From NCBI RefSeq assembly GCF_011752015.1, contig NZ_JAAIKA010000001.1, positions 124,001-188,000 of the forward strand: a DNA stretch of 64,000 nt, written 5' to 3'. The position numbers and the translations under genes are program-made. A model generated the notes under the pieces. The model made no database searches. It saw only the letters and a program-made list of their open reading frames with translations, and was not told the DNA's origin. How positions within the stretch are numbered: the first letter of the stretch is position 1; every line of letters starts with the position of its first letter. Below are positions 9,843-18,170 of the stretch, piece after piece. The DNA is from Canibacter zhoujuaniae (lineage in GTDB: Bacteria; Actinomycetota; Actinomycetes; Actinomycetales; Microbacteriaceae).

Positions 9843-10671
9843 GAGCGCAAAACGGTTTGGTGCAAATACACTGGCATACGCGCTGCTATTGGTATCCGCT
9901 GTGTTGGCGGTATCGCCCTTTCTAATTGCACTTAGCGGATCGCTGAAAACCCAATCACAGTTTGTTACCGGCCAGCCGCTTGACCTGCCAAGCCCTGTCA
10001 CGTTTGAAAACTACGTGCGGCTTTTTACCACAACAGATTTTACGAACGCGCTTTTGGTTACCAGCGGTGTGGTTTTAGTGACAGCAACGGGCCAAATATT
10101 TACGAGTATTCTTGCAGCCTATGCTTTTGCGCGTTTGCGATTTAAAGGTCGCGATGTTTTATTCTGGCTCTACCTTGCGACAATGATGATCCCCGCTGCG
10201 GTGGTTTTTATCCCCCTCTTTTTGATGATGGCGCAACTTGGTTTGCGCAATTCTTTCTGGGGTATCGTGCTGCCGTTTGCGTTCGTTAGCCCCTACGCGG
10301 TTTTTTTGCTGCGACAGTTTTTCCAAGAAATTCCGAAAGAGATTACTGACGCAGCTATGCTAGACGGTGCTGGGCACTGGCGGATTTTGTGGCAGATAAT
10401 TGTGCCGAACGCGAAACCTATAATTGCAACTCTGGCCGTTATCACCTTTGTGAGCCACTGGAATAACTTTTTGTGGCCGCTCATGATTTCGCCATTGAGC
10501 GGATCTCGCACAGTTACGGTAGCCACGATTGCTTTGCAGTCTGAACATAATTCCCAGTGGTGGCTGGTGATGGCAGCCTCTGTTGTTGCAGTGCTGCCGC
10601 TTATTGTGCTGCTGCTGCTTTTTCACCGACAGCTTGTGCGCTCGGTTACCGTCGGGCGTGTTGCGCCCTAG
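9832..10671 (+). CDS. Sugar ABC transporter permease (MalG/UgpE-type, CUT1)
   Basis: 279 aa from the ATG at 9832, which has a GGAGG site 6 nt ahead and overlaps the previous gene by 11 bp. An upstream TTG at 9814 would add only six residues. Six membrane helices are predicted, with an EAA loop near residues 182-205 (Asp-Ala-Ala-Met-Leu-Asp-Gly-Ala-Gly, then Val-Pro-Asn-Ala-Lys-Pro). It pairs with the upstream permease to form the transmembrane channel of a carbohydrate importer. No ATP-binding subunit is encoded in the operon, so a shared MsiK/MalK-type ATPase encoded elsewhere is inferred. Confidence 0.92.
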   Translation: MQTKSAKRFGANTLAYALLLVSAVLAVSPFLIALSGSLKTQSQFVTGQPLDLPSPVTFENYVRLFTTTDFTNALLVTSGVVLVTATGQIFTSILAAYAFARLRFKGRDVLFWLYLATMMIPAAVVFIPLFLMMAQLGLRNSFWGIVLPFAFVSPYAVFLLRQFFQEIPKEITDAAMLDGAGHWRILWQIIVPNAKPIIATLAVITFVSHWNNFLWPLMISPLSGSRTVTVATIALQSEHNSQWWLVMAASVVAVLPLIVLLLLFHRQLVRSVTVGRVAP

Positions 10672-10788
10672 TTGAAACGACTGATTTGCTGACCCGCTGC
10701 TGATACTGCGAAAAAAGTTTTAAAGCGGGGAATAAGAGATGATGCTGCGTTGTTTCACCGTATGTGATCTTTCGCGAAAGGAATTTCA

Positions 10789-12114
10789 ATGACTAACAAA
10801 CGTCGATTGGCTGTGGGCGCTGTCGCCGCCTCTGCAGCCCTAGTGCTTGCCGGTTGCGCAAATGGCGGTAACAGTGCGAGCGACTCTCAAACTGTGACTT
10901 TACGACTGTGGGATGAAAATGCGGCAGCTGTCTATAAGACGATTGCTGAAGAGTTTGAGGCACAAAACAGCGGCATCGATGTTGAGGTTGAAACAGTTCC
11001 GTGGGCTGACTACTTCTCAGGTTTGCGTCAGGAGGTTGCCGCCGGTCAGGGGCCGGATATTTTCTGGCTTAATGGTGCTAACTTTGCCGCCTATGTTGAT
11101 GCCGGTCAGGTTGCTCCTGTAAAAGATGTGATCGGAGAGGATGCTGCGGCACGCTTCGTGCCTGCAGTGGTGGATCAGTACTCTTCCAAGGGAGAGCTCT
11201 ACGGCATCCCACAAATTTTTGACGGTGGCATTGGGCTGTTCTACAATGCGGATCTGCTGAAGGAGGCTGGAGTTGATCCGGCTGAGCTACAAAATCTGAA
11301 GTGGAGTGCGACCGGTGGTGAAGACACTCTGCTGCCGCTGCTGCAGAAACTAACCAAAGATAGCGCCGGCCGTAACGCGCTAGATCCTGAATTCGATGCG
11401 AATAATGTTGTGCAGTACGGTTTTAACTCTGCCTGGGATATACAGGCGATCCTGCTGCCATTTATCGGTTCAAACGGTGGCACCTTCCAAAACGGTGAAC
11501 AGTTCACCTTCTCAACACCTGAGACCGAAGCAGCGTTTAAATATATCGTAGATTTGGTAGACACCTATCATGTTGCGCCGCCTGCTGCTGACACCAACAA
11601 CAACGGTGATTTTTCACGCGACGCCTTCCTGCAGGGGCGCATGGCGCTGTTCCAGTCTGGCACCTACAACCTGACAAACGTGAACGACAGTGTGAGCTTC
11701 GAATGGGGGATCGCACCACTTCCAGCAGGTGATGCTGGGGCGGTTACTGTAGCCCCAGGAGTGTCAGCTCTGATTAATGCGGCAAGCGCAAATGATGAAG
11801 CAGTAAAGGCTTTTGCAAAGTATCTAAGCACTGCAGCTGGTAACCGTCCGTTCGGTGAGGCTGGCGTCGCATTCCCAGCGGTGAGTGAAGCAGGCGATGC
11901 GTTCCAGTCATTCTGGAGTGCGGCTGGTGTTGACATCTCTGCTCTAGTGGTGGGGGCTGATCAAACAGTAATTGAGCCGGTGACCGGCACCAAATTTAAT
12001 GAAGCTGCTGAGGTGTTTATGCCGATTATGCGTGAAATGTTCTTAGGTCAGCGGCCGGTTAGCGAAGCGGTGGCTGAAGCGGATCGGGTGGCTAATGAGG
12101 TTGTGAACGGCTAA
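10789..12114 (+). CDS. Extracellular sugar-binding lipoprotein (ABC transporter family 1)
   Basis: 441 aa. A lipoprotein signal is obvious: basic start Met-Thr-Asn-Lys-Arg-Arg, a hydrophobic stretch, and lipobox Leu-Ala-Gly-Cys with the lipidated Cys at position 23. The mature part has the family 1 solute-binding pattern (Thr-Val-Thr-Leu-Arg-Leu-Trp near residue 36, a Pro-Asp-Ile-Phe-Trp-Leu segment, and a Tyr-Gly-Ile-Pro segment). It captures a carbohydrate outside the membrane and delivers it to the two upstream permeases. A GAAAGGAA site precedes the ATG. The 117-bp gap after the second permease may hold its own promoter or a processing site; a strong terminator follows. Confidence 0.92.
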   Translation: MTNKRRLAVGAVAASAALVLAGCANGGNSASDSQTVTLRLWDENAAAVYKTIAEEFEAQNSGIDVEVETVPWADYFSGLRQEVAAGQGPDIFWLNGANFAAYVDAGQVAPVKDVIGEDAAARFVPAVVDQYSSKGELYGIPQIFDGGIGLFYNADLLKEAGVDPAELQNLKWSATGGEDTLLPLLQKLTKDSAGRNALDPEFDANNVVQYGFNSAWDIQAILLPFIGSNGGTFQNGEQFTFSTPETEAAFKYIVDLVDTYHVAPPAADTNNNGDFSRDAFLQGRMALFQSGTYNLTNVNDSVSFEWGIAPLPAGDAGAVTVAPGVSALINAASANDEAVKAFAKYLSTAAGNRPFGEAGVAFPAVSEAGDAFQSFWSAAGVDISALVVGADQTVIEPVTGTKFNEAAEVFMPIMREMFLGQRPVSEAVAEADRVANEVVNG

Positions 12115-12125
12115 TAGTTAGCAGG

Positions 12126-12169
12126 AAGCGGCCGCTTAAGTTTATGTAAAACTTGGCGGCCGCTTTTTT
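12126..12169 (+). terminator. Rho-independent terminator after the sugar-binding protein
   Basis: AAGCGGCCGC at 12126-12135 pairs with GCGGCCGCTT at 12156-12165, and the stem is extended by AAGTTT/AAACTT inside. A run of six T follows on the plus strand. The convergent PadR gene ends inside this hairpin at 12142, so its last codons are written by the terminator's right arm. Confidence 0.85.
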
Positions 12170-12696
12170 GTGCTTGGACGGCCGCGTTTAGGGCGTTCGG
12201 CGTTTAATGGTAGCGGCGCAGCCCCGATTTTTTCAGCGTGTGACAGCCATGCAAAAGCTGCGCCTGCCAGAAGAGTTGTTGCTTCTTCCGTAAACACCTG
12301 ATGCGGATAATTATTGCCGTGCTGCAATTCAAAACTGTTGTCTTTAGCTACCCAGTAATCTCGCTGCACCCGCACAGCGGTAGCAAACAGCTGGGCGTCG
12401 ACAGTAGCCAGCAGGCTAACTTTTGCAACCATGTCTGTATACGACTCTGCGGGAGTTTTTGCCCAGTTGTGTACTGCTTGAGCTCCAGCCTCAGTCACGC
12501 TAAGCAGCTGCAAACCGTCGGCTGTTGCGCCAGTTGTTGTTACAAGGCCTTCGCTCTGGAGACGGTCGAGTGTTGAATAAATCTGACCGGTGTTTAGCTT
12601 GTGCCCGCTGCGACACAAAATCTCGCTTCCAAGCTGTGACCCATAGGCGTCACCGAGAGTTAGAAGCGAGATCAGAGCGTGCTTTACAAAGGACAT
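12142..12696 (-). CDS. PadR-family transcriptional regulator
   Basis: 184 aa. The N-terminal winged helix-turn-helix (about residues 1-75) has the PadR signature: Leu-Ile-Ser-Leu-Leu-Thr-Leu-Gly-Asp-Ala-Tyr-Gly-Ser-Gln-Leu, then Asn-Thr-Gly-Gln-Ile-Tyr-Ser-Thr-Leu-Asp-Arg-Leu. The C-terminal half is helical and ends in a basic Lys/Arg/Pro tail. Its ATG overlaps the fabF stop codon by one base, so it is translationally coupled to the end of the fatty-acid synthesis operon. That suggests, but does not prove, a role linked to lipid synthesis. It faces the sugar transporter operon and ends inside that operon's terminator. Confidence 0.85.
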   Translation of the reverse strand: MSFVKHALISLLTLGDAYGSQLGSEILCRSGHKLNTGQIYSTLDRLQSEGLVTTTGATADGLQLLSVTEAGAQAVHNWAKTPAESYTDMVAKVSLLATVDAQLFATAVRVQRDYWVAKDNSFELQHGNNYPHQVFTEEATTLLAGAAFAWLSHAEKIGAAPLPLNAERPKRGRPSTKKRPPSFT

Positions 12697-13928
12697 TAGA
12701 CGCTGCGGAACGCAACCACCGCATTGTGCCCACCGAACCCGAAACTGTTGCTAATCGCAAGCTGTGGGCCATCTCCCAGCGGCAGCCGCTGATCGCTGAT
12801 GGTGAGCGGGATTTCTGGATCCTGCGTGCCTGTATTGATAGTTGGCGGGGCCTGACGGTCGCCGAGGGCGAGCACTGTAAACACTGCTTCAAGTGCGCCG
12901 GTGCCGCCCAACAGGTGCCCGGTTGCGCCTTTAGTGGCAGAGACCGGAATATCGTTCACACGCTCACCAAATACCCGCTTTAACGCAGTGTATTCAGCAA
13001 TATCGCCCACTGGTGTGCTGGTTGCGTGAGCGTTGATGTGAGTGACATCATCTGCCGTTGCGTCAGCCTGCTGCAGTGCGAGTGCGACAGCGCGTGCAGC
13101 GCCACGGCCTTCAGGGTCGTTTGCGGTGATGTGGTAAGAGTCAGCTGTTACACCGCCGCCAGCAAGTTCAGCGTAAATTTTTGCGCCGCGCGCTTTTGCG
13201 TGTTCTTCTGTTTCGAGTACGAGAGCGGCAGCGCCCTCACCCATCACGAAGCCGTCACGGTCAATCGCGTACGGGCGTGACGCTGTTGCCGGGTCATCAT
13301 TGCGGGTTGAAAGCGCGCGCATCGAGGCAAATGAGGCGACTGTGATTGGGTGAATTGCGCTCTCGGTGCCGCCGGCAATCACAATATCGGCTTTACCCGC
13401 GCGCAGATTTTGCAGTGCGTTAGCGATAGATTCAGTGCTCGAAGCGCAGGCGGAAGCGACTGTGTGCGCGTATGCACGAGCTTCGAAGTGCATAGAGATT
13501 GCTGCGGATGCTGCATTGGGCATCAGCATGGGCACAGTCATTGGCATAACACGACGGGGGCCGCTCTCGCGCAGCGTATCCCACGCATTGAGCAGACTCC
13601 AGACACCGCCGATACCGGTTGCGAAGTCAACTCCGAAACGTTCAGGGGCGACCTCTGGGCTTCCCGCATCTGCGAATGCCTCCATAGCTGCTATGAGGGC
13701 AAACTGGCTTGCAGGGTCGAGACGTTTTGCGACGGGCCGCTCGAGCACCTCTTCCGGGCGCACAAGTGCCTCAGCCGCAAATCGCACAGGGAGATTGTAT
13801 TGCTCAACCCACGGATGGGTGAGTGTTTGCACACCAGACTTTCCAGCATTCAAGGCTGCCCAGGTATCCCTAACATTGCCTCCGAGTGGGGTGGTCGCAC
13901 CGATACCTGTAACTACTATCTTGGTCAA
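12696..13928 (-). CDS. fabF: Beta-ketoacyl-ACP synthase II
   Basis: 410 aa from a TTG at 13928 with a GGAG site 6 nt upstream; the protein then starts Met-Thr-Lys-Ile-Val-Val-Thr-Gly-Ile-Gly, as is typical. The longer 436-residue frame is not supported. The thiolase fold has the catalytic Cys161 in Ser-Ala-Cys-Ala-Ser-Ser, and two His in Asn-Ala-His-Ala-Thr-Ser-Thr-Pro and Lys-Gly-Ala-Thr-Gly-His. It condenses malonyl-ACP with growing acyl-ACP in type II fatty-acid elongation. Last biosynthetic gene of the fabD-fabH-acpP-fabF operon, separated from acpP by a strong hairpin. Confidence 0.96.
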   Translation of the reverse strand: MTKIVVTGIGATTPLGGNVRDTWAALNAGKSGVQTLTHPWVEQYNLPVRFAAEALVRPEEVLERPVAKRLDPASQFALIAAMEAFADAGSPEVAPERFGVDFATGIGGVWSLLNAWDTLRESGPRRVMPMTVPMLMPNAASAAISMHFEARAYAHTVASACASSTESIANALQNLRAGKADIVIAGGTESAIHPITVASFASMRALSTRNDDPATASRPYAIDRDGFVMGEGAAALVLETEEHAKARGAKIYAELAGGGVTADSYHITANDPEGRGAARAVALALQQADATADDVTHINAHATSTPVGDIAEYTALKRVFGERVNDIPVSATKGATGHLLGGTGALEAVFTVLALGDRQAPPTINTGTQDPEIPLTISDQRLPLGDGPQLAISNSFGFGGHNAVVAFRSV

Positions 13929-13995
13929 TTTTTTCTCCAGCTGTGCAGTAAAAGTTATGGGAAGGTGTGCAATAAAAGTCTTAAATATGTGCGCC

Positions 13996-14024
13996 GTGGC
14001 AGTCACTAATCAAGTGACTGCCAC
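13996..14024 (-). other. Intercistronic hairpin between acpP and fabF
   Basis: GTGGCAGTCACT at 13996-14007 pairs perfectly with AGTGACTGCCAC at 14013-14024, leaving a 5-nt loop. There is no T run after it on the minus strand, so it is more likely an mRNA-stability, processing or partial attenuation element than a full terminator. It could help keep acpP mRNA more abundant than fabF mRNA. Confidence 0.7.
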
Positions 14025-14053
14025 TTCGGCACATCAATTAGATTGAACTGTAT

Positions 14054-14299
14054 TTAAGATGCGTTAACGATGTAGTTAACCGCATCGCCAACAGTCTTGA
14101 GGTTCTTAACCTCATCGTCTGGGATGCTAACGCCAAACTTGCCCTCAGCGTTAACGACGATGGTCATCATTGAGATTGAGTCGATGTCAAGGTCATCCTG
14201 GAATGATTTTTCGAGAGCCACAACCTCTGGCGCGATGCCAGTTTCGTCGTTGATCAGCTCTGCGAGGCCAGCAAGTACCTCTTCGTTGCTAAGTGCCAT
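14054..14299 (-). CDS. acpP: Acyl carrier protein
   Basis: 81 aa, acidic and helical. The phosphopantetheine site is Asp-Ile-Asp-Ser41-Ile-Ser-Met; Ile replaces the more common Leu after the serine. It carries acyl chains between the enzymes of type II fatty-acid synthesis. An AAAGGAG site lies just ahead of the ATG. It sits between fabH and fabF, as in the actinobacterial fab locus. A 12-bp-stem hairpin follows the stop codon and may separate its high expression from that of fabF. Confidence 0.96.
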   Translation of the reverse strand: MALSNEEVLAGLAELINDETGIAPEVVALEKSFQDDLDIDSISMMTIVVNAEGKFGVSIPDDEVKNLKTVGDAVNYIVNAS

Positions 14300-14356
14300 T
14301 TGATTTCTCCTTTAATTTATTGAGTCTGAGCTTTCTCAAACCCAAGCTTTTTAATT

Positions 14357-15358
14357 TTACGGTAGACGTACTACCTGTGCCGCGTATGCAAGTCCTGCAC
14401 CAAAACCGATCTGCAGTGCGAGCCCGCCGGAAGCTTCTGGATGCTCCTCAAGGAGGCGGTGCATTGCCAGCGGAACTGATGCAGCGGAAGTGTTGCCGGT
14501 TTCTGCAATATCGCGCGCAATAAGAACATGGTCTGGCAGACCAAGCTGCTTTGCAAATTCGTCGATAATACGCATATTCGCTTGGTGGGGAACGAACGCC
14601 GTTAGATCTTCTGCGGTAACACCGGCGGTTTCGAGAGCCTCCCTGGCCACTTTTGCCATCTCCCACACTGCCCAGCGGAAGACGCTCGGGCCGTCTTGGC
14701 GGAGGGTTGGCCATTCAGCAACACCATCACGGAACTCCGTGAGCGTTGCGTTCATGCCCACTGCACCCGCACGCCCCCCGTCGGAACCCCAAACACTCGC
14801 GCTAATACCTGGATTGTCTGTCGGGCCAAGCACTGCTGCGCCAGCGCCATCACCCAATAGGAATGAAATAGTGCGGTCGGTGGGATCAACAAGGTCAGAC
14901 AGTTTTTCTGCGCCAACAACAAGGGCGTATGTTGCCTGCCCCGCACGAATTAAAGAGTCAGCCTGCCCGATCGCGTAGCAGTAGCCGGCGCATGCAGCGT
15001 TGGCGTCAATTGCCGCGGCCGGAGTTGCGCCAACTCGATCGGCGAGCACAGTTGCTATTGAAGGGGTTTGCTGCACGTTACTAATGGTTGCGACAATTAC
15101 CAGGTCGATTTTGCTCGGGTCGATACCTGATTTTGCAATCGCCTCCTGTGCCGCAGCGGTCGCAAGATCGACTGCAAGAACATCTTTACCTGCGCGTTTG
15201 CGGGTGACGATTCCGGTGCGCTGCCGAATCCACTCATCTGAAGAGTCGATTGCAGCAACCAGATCATCATTGGCGACCGTGTTTTCCCCGCGGGCGGCGC
15301 CCATAGCAAGGATCTCGGAACCCTTAGGTCCGTTTGTTTGCTTCAGTGTTAGTGTCAT
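14357..15358 (-). CDS. fabH: Beta-ketoacyl-ACP synthase III
   Basis: 333 aa from the ATG at 15358, preceded by GAGAG about 6 nt upstream; a start 24 bp earlier is less likely. Catalytic Cys123 lies in Asn-Ala-Ala-Cys-Ala-Gly, His in Val-Pro-His-Gln-Ala-Asn-Met-Arg, and Asn in Glu-Thr-Gly-Asn-Thr-Ser. It starts fatty-acid synthesis by joining an acyl-CoA primer to malonyl-ACP. In actinobacteria the primer is often branched, but the substrate cannot be read here. Located 29 bp after fabD and 57 bp before acpP in the same operon. Confidence 0.96.
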   Translation of the reverse strand: MTLTLKQTNGPKGSEILAMGAARGENTVANDDLVAAIDSSDEWIRQRTGIVTRKRAGKDVLAVDLATAAAQEAIAKSGIDPSKIDLVIVATISNVQQTPSIATVLADRVGATPAAAIDANAACAGYCYAIGQADSLIRAGQATYALVVGAEKLSDLVDPTDRTISFLLGDGAGAAVLGPTDNPGISASVWGSDGGRAGAVGMNATLTEFRDGVAEWPTLRQDGPSVFRWAVWEMAKVAREALETAGVTAEDLTAFVPHQANMRIIDEFAKQLGLPDHVLIARDIAETGNTSAASVPLAMHRLLEEHPEASGGLALQIGFGAGLAYAAQVVRLP

Positions 15359-15387
15359 GCTACTTCTCTCTAACTCGATCACCGTGT

Positions 15388-16341
15388 TTAAGCTGCGGCT
15401 GTGCTTGCTAGTTCTGCTACAAACGCGGTTACATCGTCAGGACTGTTAATTTTTTCGGTTTGCACTCCGTTTAAGCCGCGGCGTGCAAGACCCGCGAGTG
15501 CACCGCTTGGTGCGCACTCGACAAACAGTTTTGCGCCCTGCTCGGCGAGTGTCTTCATGCACAGATCCCAGCGCACCGGCGCAGCAACCTGGTGTACTAG
15601 CAGATCAAGATATTCTTTTCCGCTGGTAACTGCTGATCCGTCCTTGTTTGTGAGAATTGGATACACCGGATCGTTAGCGGCAAACTGATTGCGGTTTGCA
15701 GAAAGTGTTTCACGCGCGCCGCTCATCACCTCTGTGTGAAAAGCGCCGGCCACCTGAAGTGGGATCACACGTGCTTTTTCAGGAGGATCAGCTGTAAGAG
15801 CCTTAACACCGGTAACCAGCCCCGCAGCAACAATCTGACCGCCGCCGTTGTAGTTAGCCGGAGCCAGACCGTGTTCGGTGAGCTTTTCGAGCACTGTATT
15901 TTCTTCTCCGCCTAAAACAGCAGCCATCCCTGTTTCGGCGACAGCAGCGCACTTCTGCATTTCGTTTGCGCGTAGCGAAACAAAACGGACGGCGGTTTCC
16001 GCGTCGAATATTCCGGCACCGTAGGCCGCGGTAATTTCGCCCACAGAATGGCCTGCAAAAACAAGCTGCTCTTTGATTTTCTGTGCGAGAGTCGGATCAA
16101 GCCTGTCAAGCTCTGAGTTGAGCTTATTGATTGTGAGCACGCCGGCAGCGACAATCAGTGGTTGCGCAATGTTCGTGGCGCGAATGGTTTCTGCGTCGCT
16201 TTCGGTGCCGTGCTGCACTAGGTCTATGCCGATCTGTTCTGAAACCTCACGCAGCCAAGCAGCCGAAGACGCATCTTTTAGCCACTCGCTGAGGAAACCT
16301 GGTGTTTGAGACCCCTGACCGGGGCATGCAATGACAATCAC
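15388..16341 (-). CDS. fabD: Malonyl-CoA:ACP transacylase
   Basis: 317 aa if started at the GTG at 16341, giving Met-Ile-Val-Ile-Ala-Cys-Pro-Gly-Gln-Gly-Ser-Gln, the conserved FabD beginning. The serine nucleophile is in Gly-His-Ser-Val-Gly-Glu, and a Gly-Ala-Phe-His-Thr motif carries the catalytic His. It loads malonate onto ACP. The start is not certain: neither this GTG nor the in-frame TTG at 16380 has a well-placed ribosome-binding site, and a GGGAG lies 26 nt upstream of the GTG. First gene of the fab operon, just downstream of fasR. Confidence 0.93.
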   Translation of the reverse strand: MIVIACPGQGSQTPGFLSEWLKDASSAAWLREVSEQIGIDLVQHGTESDAETIRATNIAQPLIVAAGVLTINKLNSELDRLDPTLAQKIKEQLVFAGHSVGEITAAYGAGIFDAETAVRFVSLRANEMQKCAAVAETGMAAVLGGEENTVLEKLTEHGLAPANYNGGGQIVAAGLVTGVKALTADPPEKARVIPLQVAGAFHTEVMSGARETLSANRNQFAANDPVYPILTNKDGSAVTSGKEYLDLLVHQVAAPVRWDLCMKTLAEQGAKLFVECAPSGALAGLARRGLNGVQTEKINSPDDVTAFVAELASTAAA

Positions 16342-16417
16342 ATAACTAGTTTTACAGATACTCCCTGAAAAACTTAGCAATTTAAGGCTAAAGATTTTAG
16401 AAATTGTTAGAGGTTAT

Positions 16418-17626
16418 CTACAATGTATGACGGTTGTTTGCGCTGCTCATCTTTTTGCGCGGCATCTGGCTGATCTCCCCAAGCACCAGCGCAGTGTGCA
16501 GCGTGAATGCGTCGCGAGCTTCGGTGGGCTGCCACCCGATAAGTTCGTAGATTCGTTTCAAACGGTAGCGCACCGTATTAGTGTGCACGTATAGCACCCG
16601 CGCGGTTGCTTCTAGTGAGCGACCCTGCGCGAGATATGTGCGCAGTGTTGGCAGCAGCTCGCCTGAGGCTTCTGAAAGTGGCTTGTATGCGCGCAAGAGC
16701 AGAGTTTGTTTTGCGAGCGGATCGCCGGCGATTACCCGTTCTGGGAGTAGATCATCGGCGTGTATGGGGTAGTGCACTTCGGATCTTGCGGCGGCTACGG
16801 TTATGCCGTTGAGTGCTGCGCGAGCGCTGATGTGCGCCTTTACAAGTGATTCTACGGTGGGGCCGAGCACAATCGGATCATCGGTAAAGAACTGTTTGAG
16901 ATCGTTTGTGAGTGACTTAAATCGCTGCGATGCTGTGGGTTCATCCTGTTTTTCAAGCACTCCGAGCACAAGCACCAATCGCGTGCCCTGCAGCCCTATC
17001 AAAACGTCACAGTGGTGTTTGCGCACTTCGCGCCGTAACTCATCAATATCAAGACTGCGATCGGCTGAGCCAACCACAACTGCAGCCTCACCCTGACCGT
17101 TCCAGCCGAGTGCTGCAATGCGACTCGGCAGCTCATCATCTGAGGTGCCGGTGATAATGGAATCTACTATAAGTGCCTCAAGACGTGCATCCCACAAGCC
17201 GCGCACTTCTGCGGCACGCGCATAAACTTGCGCAGCAGCAAAAGCAACTTCGCGGCTGAATAGCAGTGTCGTCTCGCGCAGAGCGGGGCTCTTTTTGGCA
17301 ACACGTTCTTCAATCACAGTGACAACGATCTGGGTCATTTGGAGGGTTTGCTGGAGGCTCACTGATTGCAGCAACTCTCGCGGTGCGTTACCAAAAATTA
17401 GGCCCGTTACCTGCTTAAAGTCGTTTGGATTCTCGTACCAGTGAATAAAAGAGTCGATACCTGATTGCACTACGACTGTTAGTAGTTGGCGGCGCCGGGA
17501 TGGCGTGCCGGCAAACCAGGGCAGCTCTGTCTGCATACGCCGCACAGAAAGCTGTGCCATCTCGCCAGCCACTTGACGCAACCACTTCAGTTCGGAGAGC
17601 TTTGTTTGCTCGAGCTGAGTGGACAT
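16418..17626 (-). CDS. fasR: FasR-like PucR-family regulator of fatty-acid synthesis
   Basis: 402 aa. The C-terminal PucR-type HTH is clear at about residues 340-375 (Ala-Thr-Ala-Arg-Val-Leu-Tyr-Val-His-Thr-Asn-Thr-Val-Arg-Tyr-Arg-Leu). The central region resembles the GGDEF-like domain of this family. In Streptomyces a PucR-type activator, FasR, sits directly upstream of fabD and activates the fab operon. Position and architecture here match, so the same role is inferred. A strong AGGAGG site precedes the ATG. The gene ends about 77 bp before fabD, so the fab operon could have its own promoter or share transcription. Confidence 0.88.
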   Translation of the reverse strand: MSTQLEQTKLSELKWLRQVAGEMAQLSVRRMQTELPWFAGTPSRRRQLLTVVVQSGIDSFIHWYENPNDFKQVTGLIFGNAPRELLQSVSLQQTLQMTQIVVTVIEERVAKKSPALRETTLLFSREVAFAAAQVYARAAEVRGLWDARLEALIVDSIITGTSDDELPSRIAALGWNGQGEAAVVVGSADRSLDIDELRREVRKHHCDVLIGLQGTRLVLVLGVLEKQDEPTASQRFKSLTNDLKQFFTDDPIVLGPTVESLVKAHISARAALNGITVAAARSEVHYPIHADDLLPERVIAGDPLAKQTLLLRAYKPLSEASGELLPTLRTYLAQGRSLEATARVLYVHTNTVRYRLKRIYELIGWQPTEARDAFTLHTALVLGEISQMPRKKMSSANNRHTL

Positions 17627-17992
17627 AGCTACCTCCTGCGACAGCGTTGTGTTTAAAGGTCGAACCGGTAGAGCAAAGGGTGGCTACTGTCTCGCAATCT
17701 GAGATGCGTGACGAACCGTATATTCGGTTGGTTTTACCGCGTAGCGATAAGGGCGATACGGGGGAGACGCACCTCGCCTCTCCTTTGATCTGCCGGTAGC
17801 GTTGCCTCATAATTCTACACCGTCTATGACTGCAACACTGGCGCAGGCTGGTGAGTATTGTATTCAGCTTGGGTTGCGTCTGCCCCGCAGGGTAATCGGG
17901 GGTCGGCGTCGGTGTCGGGTCGCCCTGTTCAGCCGGTGCCGGTTGATGATTTGGAGCGTGTTGTGGCGGTTTATGAGTTGAAAGGAGGAAAA
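17627..17992. other. Gene-free stretch upstream of fasR and first island peptide
   Basis: No convincing gene is seen. It must hold the fasR promoter (minus strand). A small palindrome AACCG-TATATT-CGGTT at 17714-17729 could be an operator but has only 5-bp arms. From about 17850 an open frame on the plus strand runs without a good start into the 36-aa peptide below; its sequence Val-Asp-Asp-Leu-Glu-Arg-Val-Val-Ala-Val-Tyr-Glu-Leu could be the tail of a lost gene. Confidence 0.4.
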
Positions 17993-18103
17993 ATGGCTAA
18001 AAAAGACAAAAAGAAAGACCAGAGCGCGCTAATCTCAGCAGTCGGAACATTGCTCATCGGACTAGCCGCCCTGGTCTCGGCCATCGGGGATCTAATTAGA
18101 TAA
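17993..18103 (+). CDS. 36-aa membrane micropeptide with a basic N-terminus
   Basis: Met-Ala followed by seven Lys among nine charged or polar residues, then about 24 hydrophobic residues forming one likely membrane helix, ending Asp-Leu-Ile-Arg. An exceptionally strong AAAGGAGG site lies 5 nt before the ATG, which argues that this short frame is translated. The same frame extends upstream without a better start. It is the first gene of a small island; a hairpin follows its stop and a second membrane peptide comes next. I do not recognise the family. A bacteriocin-like, holin-like or type I toxin-like peptide are all possible by shape only. Confidence 0.6.
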   Translation: MAKKDKKKDQSALISAVGTLLIGLAALVSAIGDLIR

Positions 18104-18110
18104 CCGATAC

Positions 18111-18137
18111 GTGTGGGAGGGGGAAACCCTCCCACAC
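18111..18137 (+). other. Hairpin after the first island micropeptide
   Basis: GTGTGGGAGGG at 18111-18121 pairs with CCCTCCCACAC at 18127-18137 around a 5-nt loop. The 11-bp GC-rich stem starts 7 nt after the stop codon, but no T run follows. It may be a terminator of low efficiency or an mRNA-stability element. Confidence 0.65.
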
Positions 18138-18170
18138 ACCTAAAACTATACTCTAGCCATTAAAACAAAA

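Noticed and set aside
13350-14046. Two plus-strand open frames of 219 and 226 codons
   Set aside because: They lie antisense to fabF, which has its full active site and operon context; the translated sequences are Cys- or Ser/Ala-rich with no family character.
14369-14978. Small frames antisense to fabH as possible regulators
   Set aside because: No ribosome-binding sites or domains; fabH is complete on the minus strand.
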